From the NCBI GenBank assembly GCA_903921725.1, contig CAIXRA010000031.1:1-42431 (forward strand): a stretch of 42,431 nt of DNA, given 5' to 3'. This document shows, one piece after another, positions 8,740-16,279 of this stretch (position 1 is its first letter; each line of letters begins with the position of its first letter). The DNA comes from an uncultured Lentisphaerota bacterium. Lineage in GTDB: Bacteria > Verrucomicrobiota > Lentisphaeria > Oligosphaerales > CAITYL01. A program made the position numbers and the translations under genes. The notes under the pieces were generated by a model, which saw only the letters and a program-made list of their open reading frames with translations, ran no database searches and was not told where the DNA came from.

Positions 8740-10710
8740 ATGCAGGATTCCCATACACCTTTCGATGTCATCGTGGTCGGCGGCGGGCACGCGGGGTGCG
8801 AGGCGGCCCTGGCCTCGGCGCGCCTTGGCGCGCGCACGCTGCTGCTGACGCAGAACCTCGACCATGTCGCCCAGATGTCGTGCAACCCGTGCATCGGCGG
8901 CGTCGCCAAGGGGCATGTCGTGCGCGAGATCGACGCGCTCGGCGGCGAGATGGCACAGAACGCGGACGCAACGGCGATTCAGACGCGCATGCTCAACCGT
9001 TCCCGCGGCGCGGCCGTCTTCTCCCCCCGTTCACAGTGCGACAAGATGCTCTACCAGAAGAGGATGAAACTCGTCATCGAACTCCAGCCGAACCTCGCCG
9101 TGCACCAGGCGGAGGCGGTGCGGCTGCTGGTGGGAAACCGGCGTGACGGTATGACGGTGGAGCCGTGCGACGGTAAAGCGGAATACAGCAGCCCCCCTGA
9201 AACCGGCACGGCAAACGGAAAATCCCCGGATCTCAGCGTCCATACCGCCACACCGCCACACCGTCACACCGCCACACCGGTTCCCTCCGGCCGCATCCTC
9301 GGCGTCCGCACGGAGTTCGGGGAGGAGTTCCGCGCCGCCGCGGTCGTGGTCACCACCGGCACCTTCCTCAACGGCAAACTGCACTACGGCATGGACTCGT
9401 TCCCCGGCGGGCGGGCGGGCGATCCGGGCGCCTATCCGCTGGCGGAATCGCTGCGCGCGGATCTCGCGCTCGAAATCGGACGGCTCAAGACCGGCACGCC
9501 ACCGCGCGTGCTCGGGCGCACCCTGGATTTCGCCGGACTCGAGCGGCAGGACTCCGATGTCGAGCCGGTCCGTTTCGCCTTCCGCGAACCGCGCACGGAG
9601 CTACCGTTTTTCGGCACGCCACCGCCGGCGCTTCCCTGCTATCTGACGGCGACGACGCGCGCCACCGCCGAGGTCGTGCGGAAAAACCTGCACCGCTCGC
9701 CGATGTACGCCGGGCGCATCGAGGGGATCGGCGCGCGCTACTGCCCCTCGTTCGAGGACAAGGTCGTGCGCTTTCCGCACCACGAGACGCACCACATCTT
9801 TCTGGAGCCGGAGGGCGTGACGACCGGCGAATATTACCTCAACGGCATCTCCACCAGCCTGCCGGTCGACGTGCAGCGGGAGATGGTGCGCTCGCTGCCG
9901 GGGCTGGAGCACGCCGTGATCACGCGCTACGCCTACGCCATCGAGTACGATTTCGTCTTCCCGCACCAGCTCGACGCCTCGCTCGCCGTGCGCCGCTGGC
10001 CGAACCTCTTCCTGGCCGGCCAGATCAACGGCACCAGCGGCTACGAAGAGGCCGCCGGACAGGGACTCGTCGCCGGCATCAACGCCGCGCGGCTCGCCGC
10101 CGGAAAGCCGCCCGTCGTCATCCGCCGTGACCAGGCGTTCATCGGGGTCATGATCGACGACCTCGTGACCAAGGAGATTTTCGAGCCGTACCGCCTCTTC
10201 ACCAGCCGCTCCGAGTACCGGCTCTCCGTCCGCCAGGACAACGCGGACCGCCGCCTGATGCCGCTCGGACATGAAATCGGCCTGGTCTCCGATGCGGAGT
10301 TCGCGCGGCACCAAGGCTACGAGGCGGAGATCGCCGCCTGGCGCGGGCGGCTCCAGAAGACATCGGTGGACGGCGGCCCCGCCTGGGAATTCCTGCGCCG
10401 GCCCGAGGCGCGCGCCGCGGAGCTGCCGGGCGGCGCGGAGATTCCGCCGCGCGTGGCGGAGCAACTCGAACTGGACGCGAAGTACGAGGGCTACATCAGG
10501 CGCGAGCAGAAACTGGCCGCGGAATTCCGCCGCCTGGAGGAATGGTTCGTGCCGGACGATTTCGACTACGACCGCATCACCGCGCTCGGCGCCGAAGCCC
10601 GGCTCAAGCTCAAGAAACGCCGCCCCCGCACCCTCGCCCAAGCCGCGCGCATGGACGGCGTCACCCCGGCCGAAATCGCACTGCTCCAGGTCTATCTGCG
10701 CCGGAAATGA
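8740..10710 (+). CDS. mnmG: tRNA uridine-5-carboxymethylaminomethyl modification enzyme MnmG (GidA)
   Basis: This 656-residue FAD protein has the dinucleotide loop VVGGGHAGCEAALASARLG at about residues 10-28, the SCNPCIGG and AKGHVVREIDALGG motifs, GTFLNGKLHYG, and the C-terminal tRNA-binding part with TSRSEYRLSVRQDNADRRL. With MnmE it installs the carboxymethylaminomethyl group on wobble uridine 34 of tRNAs. I chose the ATG at 8740 (MQDSHTPFDV). Upstream in-frame codons pass through a GTGCCGGA/TCCGGCAC inverted repeat (8685-8722). The odd feature is residues 132-182, a low-complexity stretch (TATPPHRHTATP) encoded by an octanucleotide palindrome. It sits where the E. coli enzyme has a short turn before VVGAVTQ. 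The rest looks intact and functional. Confidence 0.93.
   Translation: MQDSHTPFDVIVVGGGHAGCEAALASARLGARTLLLTQNLDHVAQMSCNPCIGGVAKGHVVREIDALGGEMAQNADATAIQTRMLNRSRGAAVFSPRSQCDKMLYQKRMKLVIELQPNLAVHQAEAVRLLVGNRRDGMTVEPCDGKAEYSSPPETGTANGKSPDLSVHTATPPHRHTATPVPSGRILGVRTEFGEEFRAAAVVVTTGTFLNGKLHYGMDSFPGGRAGDPGAYPLAESLRADLALEIGRLKTGTPPRVLGRTLDFAGLERQDSDVEPVRFAFREPRTELPFFGTPPPALPCYLTATTRATAEVVRKNLHRSPMYAGRIEGIGARYCPSFEDKVVRFPHHETHHIFLEPEGVTTGEYYLNGISTSLPVDVQREMVRSLPGLEHAVITRYAYAIEYDFVFPHQLDASLAVRRWPNLFLAGQINGTSGYEEAAGQGLVAGINAARLAAGKPPVVIRRDQAFIGVMIDDLVTKEIFEPYRLFTSRSEYRLSVRQDNADRRLMPLGHEIGLVSDAEFARHQGYEAEIAAWRGRLQKTSVDGGPAWEFLRRPEARAAELPGGAEIPPRVAEQLELDAKYEGYIRREQKLAAEFRRLEEWFVPDDFDYDRITALGAEARLKLKKRRPRTLAQAARMDGVTPAEIALLQVYLRRK
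9132..9285. repeat. palindromic octanucleotide array inserted in frame in mnmG
   Basis: The left end GGGAAACCGG is followed by 8-bp units of the type TGACGGTA/TGACGGTG. The right end is four units of CCGCCACA type (one CCGTCACA) closing with CCGGTTCCC. The two ends are near-perfect reverse complements around a spacer of about 70 bp. The whole tract stays open in the mnmG frame and adds about 51 residues. A related palindrome lies in mutL at 12838-12954. Confidence 0.82.
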
Positions 10711-10903
10711 CGCCGCGGCCGCCGTGTTTCTCCGCGCTTCTGCGGGAAAAAACAGTCCGCATGCGCCGGGCGTCCGGGAAAGATGCGGGCCGCGGGTTAT
10801 AGTACGGGAATCAGGACAAGAGCAGGCGGCTCCGCGGAACGCGGGGCGCAGCCGGGCCCTTCGGGCAGCGGATGGCATCCATCCTGCGGGACTTGGAACA
10901 ACC

Positions 10904-11863
10904 TTGTTGAACCATGCCTCCGAAAGGGCCGATGCGCATGCCGCACCGACGCAAAAAAACGCCGCGCTTGTCTCCATCGCCTCCAACTCCACCCTCGTCA
11001 CCGGCAAGCTGGCGGTGGGACTCCTAACCGGCTCCGTCTCGGTCATCTCCGAGGCCATCCATTCCGCCGTCGACCTCCTGGCGTCCATCATCGCCTACAT
11101 GGCGGTGAAGGTTTCGCACCTGCCGCCGGACGAGCGGCATCCGTACGGCCACGGCAAGTCCGAGAACATTTCCGGCCTGCTGGAGGGCATCCTCATCTTC
11201 CTGGCGGCCGGCTGGATCATCCTGGAAGCGGTGAAAAAACTGCTGCATGGTTCCGCGCTGGAAAATCCCGGCTGGGGCGTGGCGATCATGTTGATCTCCA
11301 CCATCGTCAACTGGCTGGTGTCCCGCTACCTGTTCAGGGTCGGCAAGGAGACGGATTCCATGGCGCTGACCGCCGACGCCTGGCATCTGCGCACGGACGT
11401 CTGGACCTCGCTTGGCGTGATGGGCGGCCTGGGCATCATCCAGATCGGCGGGCATTTCTTCCCCGGCGCGAAGCTGGGATGGATTGACCCGGCGGCCGCC
11501 ATCGCCGTGGCCCTGCTCATCATCCACGCCGGATGGGAACTGTCGAGCCAGGCCTGCCACGAGCTGATGGACAGCCACCTGCCGCGGGAGGAAGTGGAAT
11601 GGCTGCGCGGCTGCATCTCCCGGCCGCAGCCCGGCCTCTTCAACATCCACAAGCTCCGCACGCGCAAGGCCGGCGGCACGCGCTTCGTCGAATTCCACCT
11701 GGTCGTGGACCGGAACCTCTCGGTCGACGCCTCCCACCGGATCACGGACGAGCTGACCGCCTGCATCCGGGCGCAATACCCGGAAACCCAGGTGCTGATT
11801 CATGTCGAGCCGTGCCGCGAAGGCCAGGAACCCCCGGCCGGCGCCATCCCCATCTCCGGGTGA
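10904..11863 (+). CDS. cation diffusion facilitator (CDF) family metal transporter
   Basis: This protein of about 319 residues has a CDF membrane domain. TM segments include KLAVGLLTGSVSVISEAIHS and LIFLAAGWIILEAV, and the transport-site motifs appear as HSAVDLLAS, HPYGHGKSE and ADAWHLRTDVWTSLG (HxxxD). A soluble C-terminal domain carries HKLRTRKAG and VEFHLVVD. Family members export Zn, Fe, Mn or similar ions in exchange for protons across the inner membrane. The start is uncertain: no in-frame ATG exists near the beginning of the homology, so I chose the TTG at 10904, which has only a weak GGA upstream. The GTG at 10724 is the main alternative. A TATAGT at 10798-10803 may be a -10 element. 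The gene converges on mutL. Confidence 0.85.
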   Translation: MLNHASERADAHAAPTQKNAALVSIASNSTLVTGKLAVGLLTGSVSVISEAIHSAVDLLASIIAYMAVKVSHLPPDERHPYGHGKSENISGLLEGILIFLAAGWIILEAVKKLLHGSALENPGWGVAIMLISTIVNWLVSRYLFRVGKETDSMALTADAWHLRTDVWTSLGVMGGLGIIQIGGHFFPGAKLGWIDPAAAIAVALLIIHAGWELSSQACHELMDSHLPREEVEWLRGCISRPQPGLFNIHKLRTRKAGGTRFVEFHLVVDRNLSVDASHRITDELTACIRAQYPETQVLIHVEPCREGQEPPAGAIPISG

Positions 11864-11885
11864 CCCGGAAGCCGGGACGTTTCGT

Positions 11886-11972
11886 GTTGCGTGTTGAACA
11901 CAGAACGTGGAAAGAGGAGGTACAGGCGCCGTCCCGGTTCTGCGTTCTGAATTCTGCGTTCTGCGTTTTCCC
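11886..11972. repeat. palindromic heptanucleotide array between CDF gene and mutL
   Basis: The left arm (11886-11913) reads in sevens: GTTGCGT, GTTGAAC, ACAGAAC, GTGGAAA. The right arm (11938-11972) is TTCTGCG, TTCTGAA, TTCTGCG, TTCTGCG, TTTTCCC, roughly the reverse complement of the left. About 24 bp separate them. It fills the gap between convergent stops and could serve as a bidirectional hairpin. The same 7-bp unit occurs between phoB and phoR. Confidence 0.75.
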
Positions 11973-11981
11973 CGTTCCGCC

Positions 11982-13964
11982 TCACACCCGCCGGCCGAAG
12001 CGGCGTTCGATTTCGCCGTGGGGGACGGTGATCATGGTGGGGCGGCCGTGGGGGCAGGTGTACGGCATCTCGCACTCCGCGAGGTCCGCCAGCAGTTTTG
12101 CGATCTCCGTGGAATCGAGCGGATCATTCTCCTTCACCGCATGCTTGCAGGCGGCCTGCGCAATCCGCACCTCGTCGGGACGCGGCGTGCCGGCGGCGGC
12201 CTGGCGCAGGTCGTCAAGGATGTCGCGCAGCAGGCCGGCCAGGTTCTCGTGCGGAAAGCGCACGGGGACGGCGGTGACCAGGAAGGCGTTGCCGCCAAAG
12301 GTGTCGAGCCCGAAGCCAAGCCGGTTGAAATGCTCGAGGTTCCGGCGCAGCAGCGCAGCATCGGCCGGGGAAAGCTCCACGCTGGAGGGCATCAGCAGCG
12401 GCTGGCTCTCCGGCGCGTTCGACTCCGCCATGCGCAGCAGCCGCTCGAACAGGATGCGCTCGTGCGCCGCATGCTGGTCCACGACGACCAGGCCGCCGGC
12501 CCCCTCCGCGACCAGGTAAAGCGTGCTCAACACGCCGAGGACGCGCAGGCTGCGGATCTCCGCCCGTGTCGCGCTGGAGGGCGAGGTGCCCGAGGAGGCC
12601 GGTGTGACGGTGTGGCGGTGCGGCGGTGTGGCAGTGGAGAAACCTGCCGGCGGAGCCGTGGGGGCGGCCGGCGCCGTTCCGTCCACGTTGTCCATCCCGT
12701 CCACCTTGTCCACTCCCGCGGCGGGCCGCGTAAAATACGGCACGGGCTCCGCACGGGCGGCGGGCGGCGGCCGTCGATTTTCAAACGAGGCCGGCGCCGG
12801 GAACGGCAGCGGCACCTGCTCCGGCGGACGGTTGCGCGAAACCGGCGTGGTGGTGTGGCGGTGTGGCGGTGTGGCAGTGGAAGCGCCGGCGGCCGACGAG
12901 TCCACCGGCTCTACCGGCCTACCGTCATACTGCCCCACTGTCACACCGGTTCCCGCTCCCGCAGCCGGCATCCCGGCGAGGCCGCGCAGCGCGCGGCGCA
13001 CGGCGGCGGAGGTGATCTGGCCGACCAGCGCGTCCTCGCGGAAACGCACTTCGCGCTTGGCGGGATGCACGTTCACGTCCACGCGGTCGGGGGCGATCTC
13101 CACGTACAGCACGAGCGGAGGATAGCGCCCCTTCATGACCAGCGTGTGGTAGGCGTCGCGCACGCCGAAGTACATGCTGTCGGACATGGCGGGGCGGCCG
13201 TTGACGAAGAAGCGTTGCTCGCGGCGCGAGCTCCGCGTCAGCCCGGGGCGCGCGACAAAGCCGGTGATGCGGATGCCGTTCTCCTCATAGTCCACGGGGA
13301 TCATGGCCGCATAGACGTCGCGGCCGAGAAGCATGGCGACGCGCGCCCCGGGGTCGGTGGCGGCGGAGACCTGCAACGCCGGCTGCTCGTCGAGGAGCAG
13401 TTCGAAGGCGGTGCCGGGATGCGCCAGCGCCTGGAGCAGCACGGTCTCCTGGATGTGCTCGGACTCGGTCGCGGCGCCCTTGAGGAATTTGCGGCGGCCG
13501 GGGAGGTTGAAGAAAAGCTGGTGCACGCGGATGCTGGTGCCGGGGGCGCAGCCGCACTCGCGGCAGTCGCGCAACGCGCCGCCCTCGACGTTCACCTCGA
13601 ACCCGGAAAGCTCCTCCGGCCGGCGCGTCTGGAGCTGGAAGCGGCTCACCGACGCGATGCTGGGCAGCGCCTCGCCGCGGAACCCGAGCGTGGTGATGTG
13701 CTCGATGTCGCCCGGCTCGCGGATCTTGCTGGTGGCGTGCGGCTCCAGGCAGAGCAGCGCGTCGTCGCGGTCCATGCCGCTCCCGTCGTCCATCACCTGG
13801 ATCAGACTGCGGCCGCCCTGCCGCGCGTGGATGACGATGCGCCGGGCGCCGGCGTCGATCGAATTCTCCACAAGCTCCTTCACGACGGAGGCCGGGCGCT
13901 CGATGACCTCGCCCGCCGCGATGCGGTTGGCGATCTCGTCCGGCAGAATGCGGATGATGCTCAT
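11982..13964 (-). CDS. mutL: DNA mismatch repair protein MutL, endonuclease type
   Basis: This 660-residue protein has an N-terminal GHKL ATPase, with AAGEVIERPASVVKELVENS, DDGSGM, HATSKI and TLGFRGEALPSI in the first 100 residues. A transducer domain runs to about 335. The C-terminal domain from about 460 contains DQHAAHERILFE, which fits DQHA(X)2E(X)4E of MutL proteins that nick DNA themselves. ACKHAVK, CPHGRP and the FGRR tail complete the endonuclease site. Such MutLs occur where MutH is absent. The linker between the domains holds two octanucleotide loci (residues 337-376 and 441-457) and a nonanucleotide array (417-428). The ATG at 13964 begins the conserved MSIIRILPDEIANRIAAGEV. The Shine-Dalgarno is weak. 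ung is divergent, 115 bp away. Confidence 0.94.
   Translation of the reverse strand: MSIIRILPDEIANRIAAGEVIERPASVVKELVENSIDAGARRIVIHARQGGRSLIQVMDDGSGMDRDDALLCLEPHATSKIREPGDIEHITTLGFRGEALPSIASVSRFQLQTRRPEELSGFEVNVEGGALRDCRECGCAPGTSIRVHQLFFNLPGRRKFLKGAATESEHIQETVLLQALAHPGTAFELLLDEQPALQVSAATDPGARVAMLLGRDVYAAMIPVDYEENGIRITGFVARPGLTRSSRREQRFFVNGRPAMSDSMYFGVRDAYHTLVMKGRYPPLVLYVEIAPDRVDVNVHPAKREVRFREDALVGQITSAAVRRALRGLAGMPAAGAGTGVTVGQYDGRPVEPVDSSAAGASTATPPHRHTTTPVSRNRPPEQVPLPFPAPASFENRRPPPAARAEPVPYFTRPAAGVDKVDGMDNVDGTAPAAPTAPPAGFSTATPPHRHTVTPASSGTSPSSATRAEIRSLRVLGVLSTLYLVAEGAGGLVVVDQHAAHERILFERLLRMAESNAPESQPLLMPSSVELSPADAALLRRNLEHFNRLGFGLDTFGGNAFLVTAVPVRFPHENLAGLLRDILDDLRQAAAGTPRPDEVRIAQAACKHAVKENDPLDSTEIAKLLADLAECEMPYTCPHGRPTMITVPHGEIERRFGRRV
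12597..12636. repeat. octanucleotide array in the mutL linker (single arm)
   Basis: Five consecutive 8-bp units on the plus strand: GGCCGGTG, TGACGGTG, TGGCGGTG, CGGCGGTG, TGGCAGTG. They match the left arm of the larger palindrome at 12838, but no opposing arm is visible nearby. Read on the coding (minus) strand they give TATPPHRHTVTP, close to the MnmG insert peptide, so both position and reading frame recur. Confidence 0.78.
12681..12716. repeat. nonanucleotide array in the mutL linker
   Basis: Four 9-bp units on the plus strand: GTCCACGTT, GTCCATCCC, GTCCACCTT, GTCCACTCC. Because 9 is a multiple of 3, the coding strand yields a three-residue peptide repeat, VDKVDGMDNVDG. It lies between the two octanucleotide loci of the same linker. 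Confidence 0.75.
12838..12954. repeat. palindromic octanucleotide array inserted in frame in mutL
   Basis: The left end GAAACCGG is followed by the units CGTGGTGG, TGTGGCGG (twice) and TGTGGCAG. The right arm, TACCGTCA, TACTGCCC, CACTGTCA, CACCGGTT then CCC, is the imperfect reverse complement. The 117-bp tract equals exactly 39 codons of the mutL linker. Its ends (AACCGG ... CCGGTTCCC) match those of the mnmG insert, so both are members of one family. Confidence 0.82.
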
Positions 13965-14079
13965 GGAAAGGGATTCCGGAAAACCGGCTGTTGCTGTTTG
14001 GGGAAATATAGTATGTGCCGCGCGGGTGGACAGGACGCCGCCGCCGTTTTCATCCCAGGAAAAGGATACACGCACGCCG

Positions 14080-14811
14080 ATGCCGGAAAACACCGAGTCC
14101 AACCCGCTGCACGACATGCTCCCCGCCGCCTGGCAAACCCCGCTCGCGCCGTTCTTTGCGGACTCCGCAACGGCGGCGGGGCTGGCGTCGTTCCTGGCGG
14201 AGGAGTGGCGGACGCAGACGGTCTTCCCGCCGCGCGCCGACATCCTCAACGCGCTGCGCCTGACGCCGCCGGAAAAGGTGCGCGTGCTGATCCTCGGCCA
14301 GGATCCGTACCATGACGAAGGGCAGGCGCACGGGCTCTGCTTCTCGGTGCGCAGGGGCGTGCCGCCACCGCCGTCGCTGCGCAACATCTTCAAGGAGCTG
14401 GCCGCCGACCTGGGCGTGCCCGCGCCGCGCCACGGCGAGCTGACCGCTTGGGCGGAACAGGGCGTGCTGCTGCTCAACACCGTGCTTACCGTGCGGGCGC
14501 ACCAGGCGCAGTCGCACGCCGGCCGCGGCTGGGAGGCGTTCACCGACACGGTGATCCGCGCGGTCTCCGCAAAAACGGAGCCGGTCGTCTTCGTGCTGTG
14601 GGGCGGCCCGGCGCAGAAGAAGCTGCCGCTGATCGACCGCACGCGGCACGCGGTCGTGCAGGCGCCGCACCCCTCGCCGCTCTCCGCCTACCGCGGCTTC
14701 CTCGGCAGCCGCCCGTTCTCCACCATCAACGGGCTTTTGCAGGCCAACGGCTTCCCGGTGGTGGACTGGTGCCGCGGCGACGACGAGCCGGGGCTTGCGC
14801 TCGGGCTGTAG
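14080..14811 (+). CDS. ung: uracil-DNA glycosylase
   Basis: This 243-residue family-1 UDG has the water-activating loop LILGQDPYHDEGQAHGL (catalytic Asp75), VLLLNTVLTVRAHQAQSHAG, the uracil-recognition strand VFVLWGGPAQKK, and the DNA-intercalation loop APHPSPLSAYRGFLGSRPFS (catalytic His197). It removes uracil from DNA to start base-excision repair. AGGAAAAGG lies about 13 bases before the ATG at 14080. The upstream in-frame sequence is the antisense of mutL. A TATAGT in the 115-bp gap shared with mutL could be the -10 element of ung. Confidence 0.95.
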   Translation: MPENTESNPLHDMLPAAWQTPLAPFFADSATAAGLASFLAEEWRTQTVFPPRADILNALRLTPPEKVRVLILGQDPYHDEGQAHGLCFSVRRGVPPPPSLRNIFKELAADLGVPAPRHGELTAWAEQGVLLLNTVLTVRAHQAQSHAGRGWEAFTDTVIRAVSAKTEPVVFVLWGGPAQKKLPLIDRTRHAVVQAPHPSPLSAYRGFLGSRPFSTINGLLQANGFPVVDWCRGDDEPGLALGL

Positions 14812-14891
14812 CGGCCCCGGCATCCGGCGATAGCAAAAGCGGCGGGCGGCATTACAGTTTGCGAAACCATCCTCCCCGGGAGTTTTCCGCC

Positions 14892-15887
14892 ATGAACGGA
14901 CTGATGCCGATGCCGCCGCGTTTCCTCCTGCTGACCGCCTGCCTGCTCGCGCTGGCGGCTCCCGCGCTGCGGGCGGCGGAAAACCCGCCGATGAACCTGG
15001 ATGCGCCCGCCGCCGCGGTGGACGGGAAAATCATCACCTACTCCGAGGCCAACGCCCAGATCACGGAGGCCGTGCGCACCCTGTCCGGGCAGTACAAGGG
15101 CGCCGCGCTGGACGCAAAGATCATCGACCTGCAGCGCGAGGTGATTTCCCGCATTGCCGAGGACGAGCTGCTCTACGCGGAGTTCAAGAAGCGCGAGTTC
15201 AAGGTCCCGCAGGAACTCCAGCGCCGCCGCATGGACGCCATCATCCGCACGCAGAGCGGGGGCAGCCGGGAAAAATTCGAGGCGACCCTTTTCGCGCAGG
15301 GATTGTCCTGGAACGACTTTGAGGAACAGGTGCGCAAGTCGGTGGCCGTGGACATGATGATCGGCGAATTTGTCCGCCGCATGGTGCGGGTCAGCCCCAC
15401 GGACATCCGCGCCTACTACGATGCGCACACGGCGGAATTCTCCGCGCCGGCCCGCCTCCGGCTTTCGATGATCCTGCTCAAGCCGGACGGCAAGTACGCG
15501 GGCAAGCAGGAGGATACCGTCAAGACCATCCGCCAGCAAGTGGCGCAAGGGGCCGACTTCGGCTGGCTCGCGCAGAATTATTCCGACGACGGCAACGCCG
15601 GAAAATCCAAGGGCGACCTGGGCTGGATGAACGCGGCCGACGTGCAGCCGTCCTTCTGCGAGGCGGTCAAGGGACTCGCCGCAGGCGCCGTCGCGGAACC
15701 GCTCACCATCCAAGGGAACACGGTGCTCCTGAAGCTCACCGCCCGCGAGGAGGCCCGGCTCGCCCCGCTGGACGCCGCGCTCGCGCAGCGGATTGAGGAC
15801 AAGCTGCGCGCCGGAGCGGAGGCGAAGCGCCTGGACGCCTATCTCGCCACCCTGAAGAAAAAGTTCCAGTTCCGCCTGTACTTCTAA
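14892..15887 (+). CDS. periplasmic PpiC-type peptidyl-prolyl isomerase, SurA-like
   Basis: This 331-residue protein has a signal peptide (hydrophobic residues 9-24, then LRAAENPP). A SurA-type N-terminal chaperone region runs from about 35 to 170 (AAVDGKIITYSEANAQI, DLQREVISRIAEDELLYAEF). A parvulin domain covers about 190-290, seen in ARLRLSMILLKPDG, the SDDGNAGKSKGDLGWM loop and AVKGLAAGAVAEPL. Such proteins fold or escort outer-membrane proteins in the periplasm, which fits the porin in this window. GGGAG before the ATG at 14892 supports the start. It follows ung by 80 bp on the same strand. Confidence 0.88.
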   Translation: MNGLMPMPPRFLLLTACLLALAAPALRAAENPPMNLDAPAAAVDGKIITYSEANAQITEAVRTLSGQYKGAALDAKIIDLQREVISRIAEDELLYAEFKKREFKVPQELQRRRMDAIIRTQSGGSREKFEATLFAQGLSWNDFEEQVRKSVAVDMMIGEFVRRMVRVSPTDIRAYYDAHTAEFSAPARLRLSMILLKPDGKYAGKQEDTVKTIRQQVAQGADFGWLAQNYSDDGNAGKSKGDLGWMNAADVQPSFCEAVKGLAAGAVAEPLTIQGNTVLLKLTAREEARLAPLDAALAQRIEDKLRAGAEAKRLDAYLATLKKKFQFRLYF

Positions 15888-16279
15888 GGCGGCGGCCCGC
15901 CGGGCCAGGAGACAAAAAAGGGGCCGGCTCCGTTGTGGCACCAGCCTCCGCCTGTTTTTCCGGCGTCGGACACCCGGTCCTGCCTGCCGGATTTTATTCC
16001 ACCCGCCGGAGCAGAACCCGCTTGCGGGTGGGAAACAAGCCCCCCTTCCTGGATGCGCGCCGGATTCCGCATTGGCAAACGCGACAAACCGCCGCCGCGG
16101 AAAACGGCTAAAACGCTCCGCCATACGCAACGGAGCGCCGGACGAACGTGTTAGATTTTTGCTAATTCTGCTACCGATCAATACCGGCCTGGTGTTGGCA
16201 TTCTATATTTCGAGCGACGGATACGTTTTTCCTCCTTGCCCACGGTGGACGTGCCGCTACATTGGGAAGGCCATTGCAC
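15888..16279. other. 392-bp intergenic region with hairpin and probable promoter
   Basis: After the degenerate repeat comes a compact hairpin (ACCCGC, TT, GCGGGT at 16017-16030). An AT-rich patch at 16148-16230 is the likely promoter zone of the downstream phosphatase gene; TTGGCA at 16195-16200 is a possible -35 but its -10 is poor. No convincing gene is present: a 73-residue opening at 15933-16154 has no coding character. Confidence 0.45.
15912..15950. repeat. degenerate copy of the GGGACAGGCTCCG repeat
   Basis: ACAAAAAAGGGGCCGGCTCCG followed by GGCACC resembles the better preserved copy at 24012-24049 (A-run, GGGACAGGCTCCG, GGTGCC). The hairpin is decayed here. It directly follows the stop of the SurA-like gene, where a terminator would be expected. 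Confidence 0.4.

Noticed and set aside
10271..10903. Long N-terminal extension of the CDF transporter in the same frame
   Set aside because: It overlaps mnmG by 440 bp and lacks conserved sequence; the CDF homology begins after 10904.
9601..11091. 496-codon minus-strand opening across the end of mnmG and the start of the CDF gene
   Set aside because: It spans two conserved genes on the other strand and has no motif or ribosome-binding site.
12597..12954. CRISPR-like array in mutL
   Set aside because: Units are 8-9 bp without spacers of regular length and are translated within a conserved gene; no cas gene is near.
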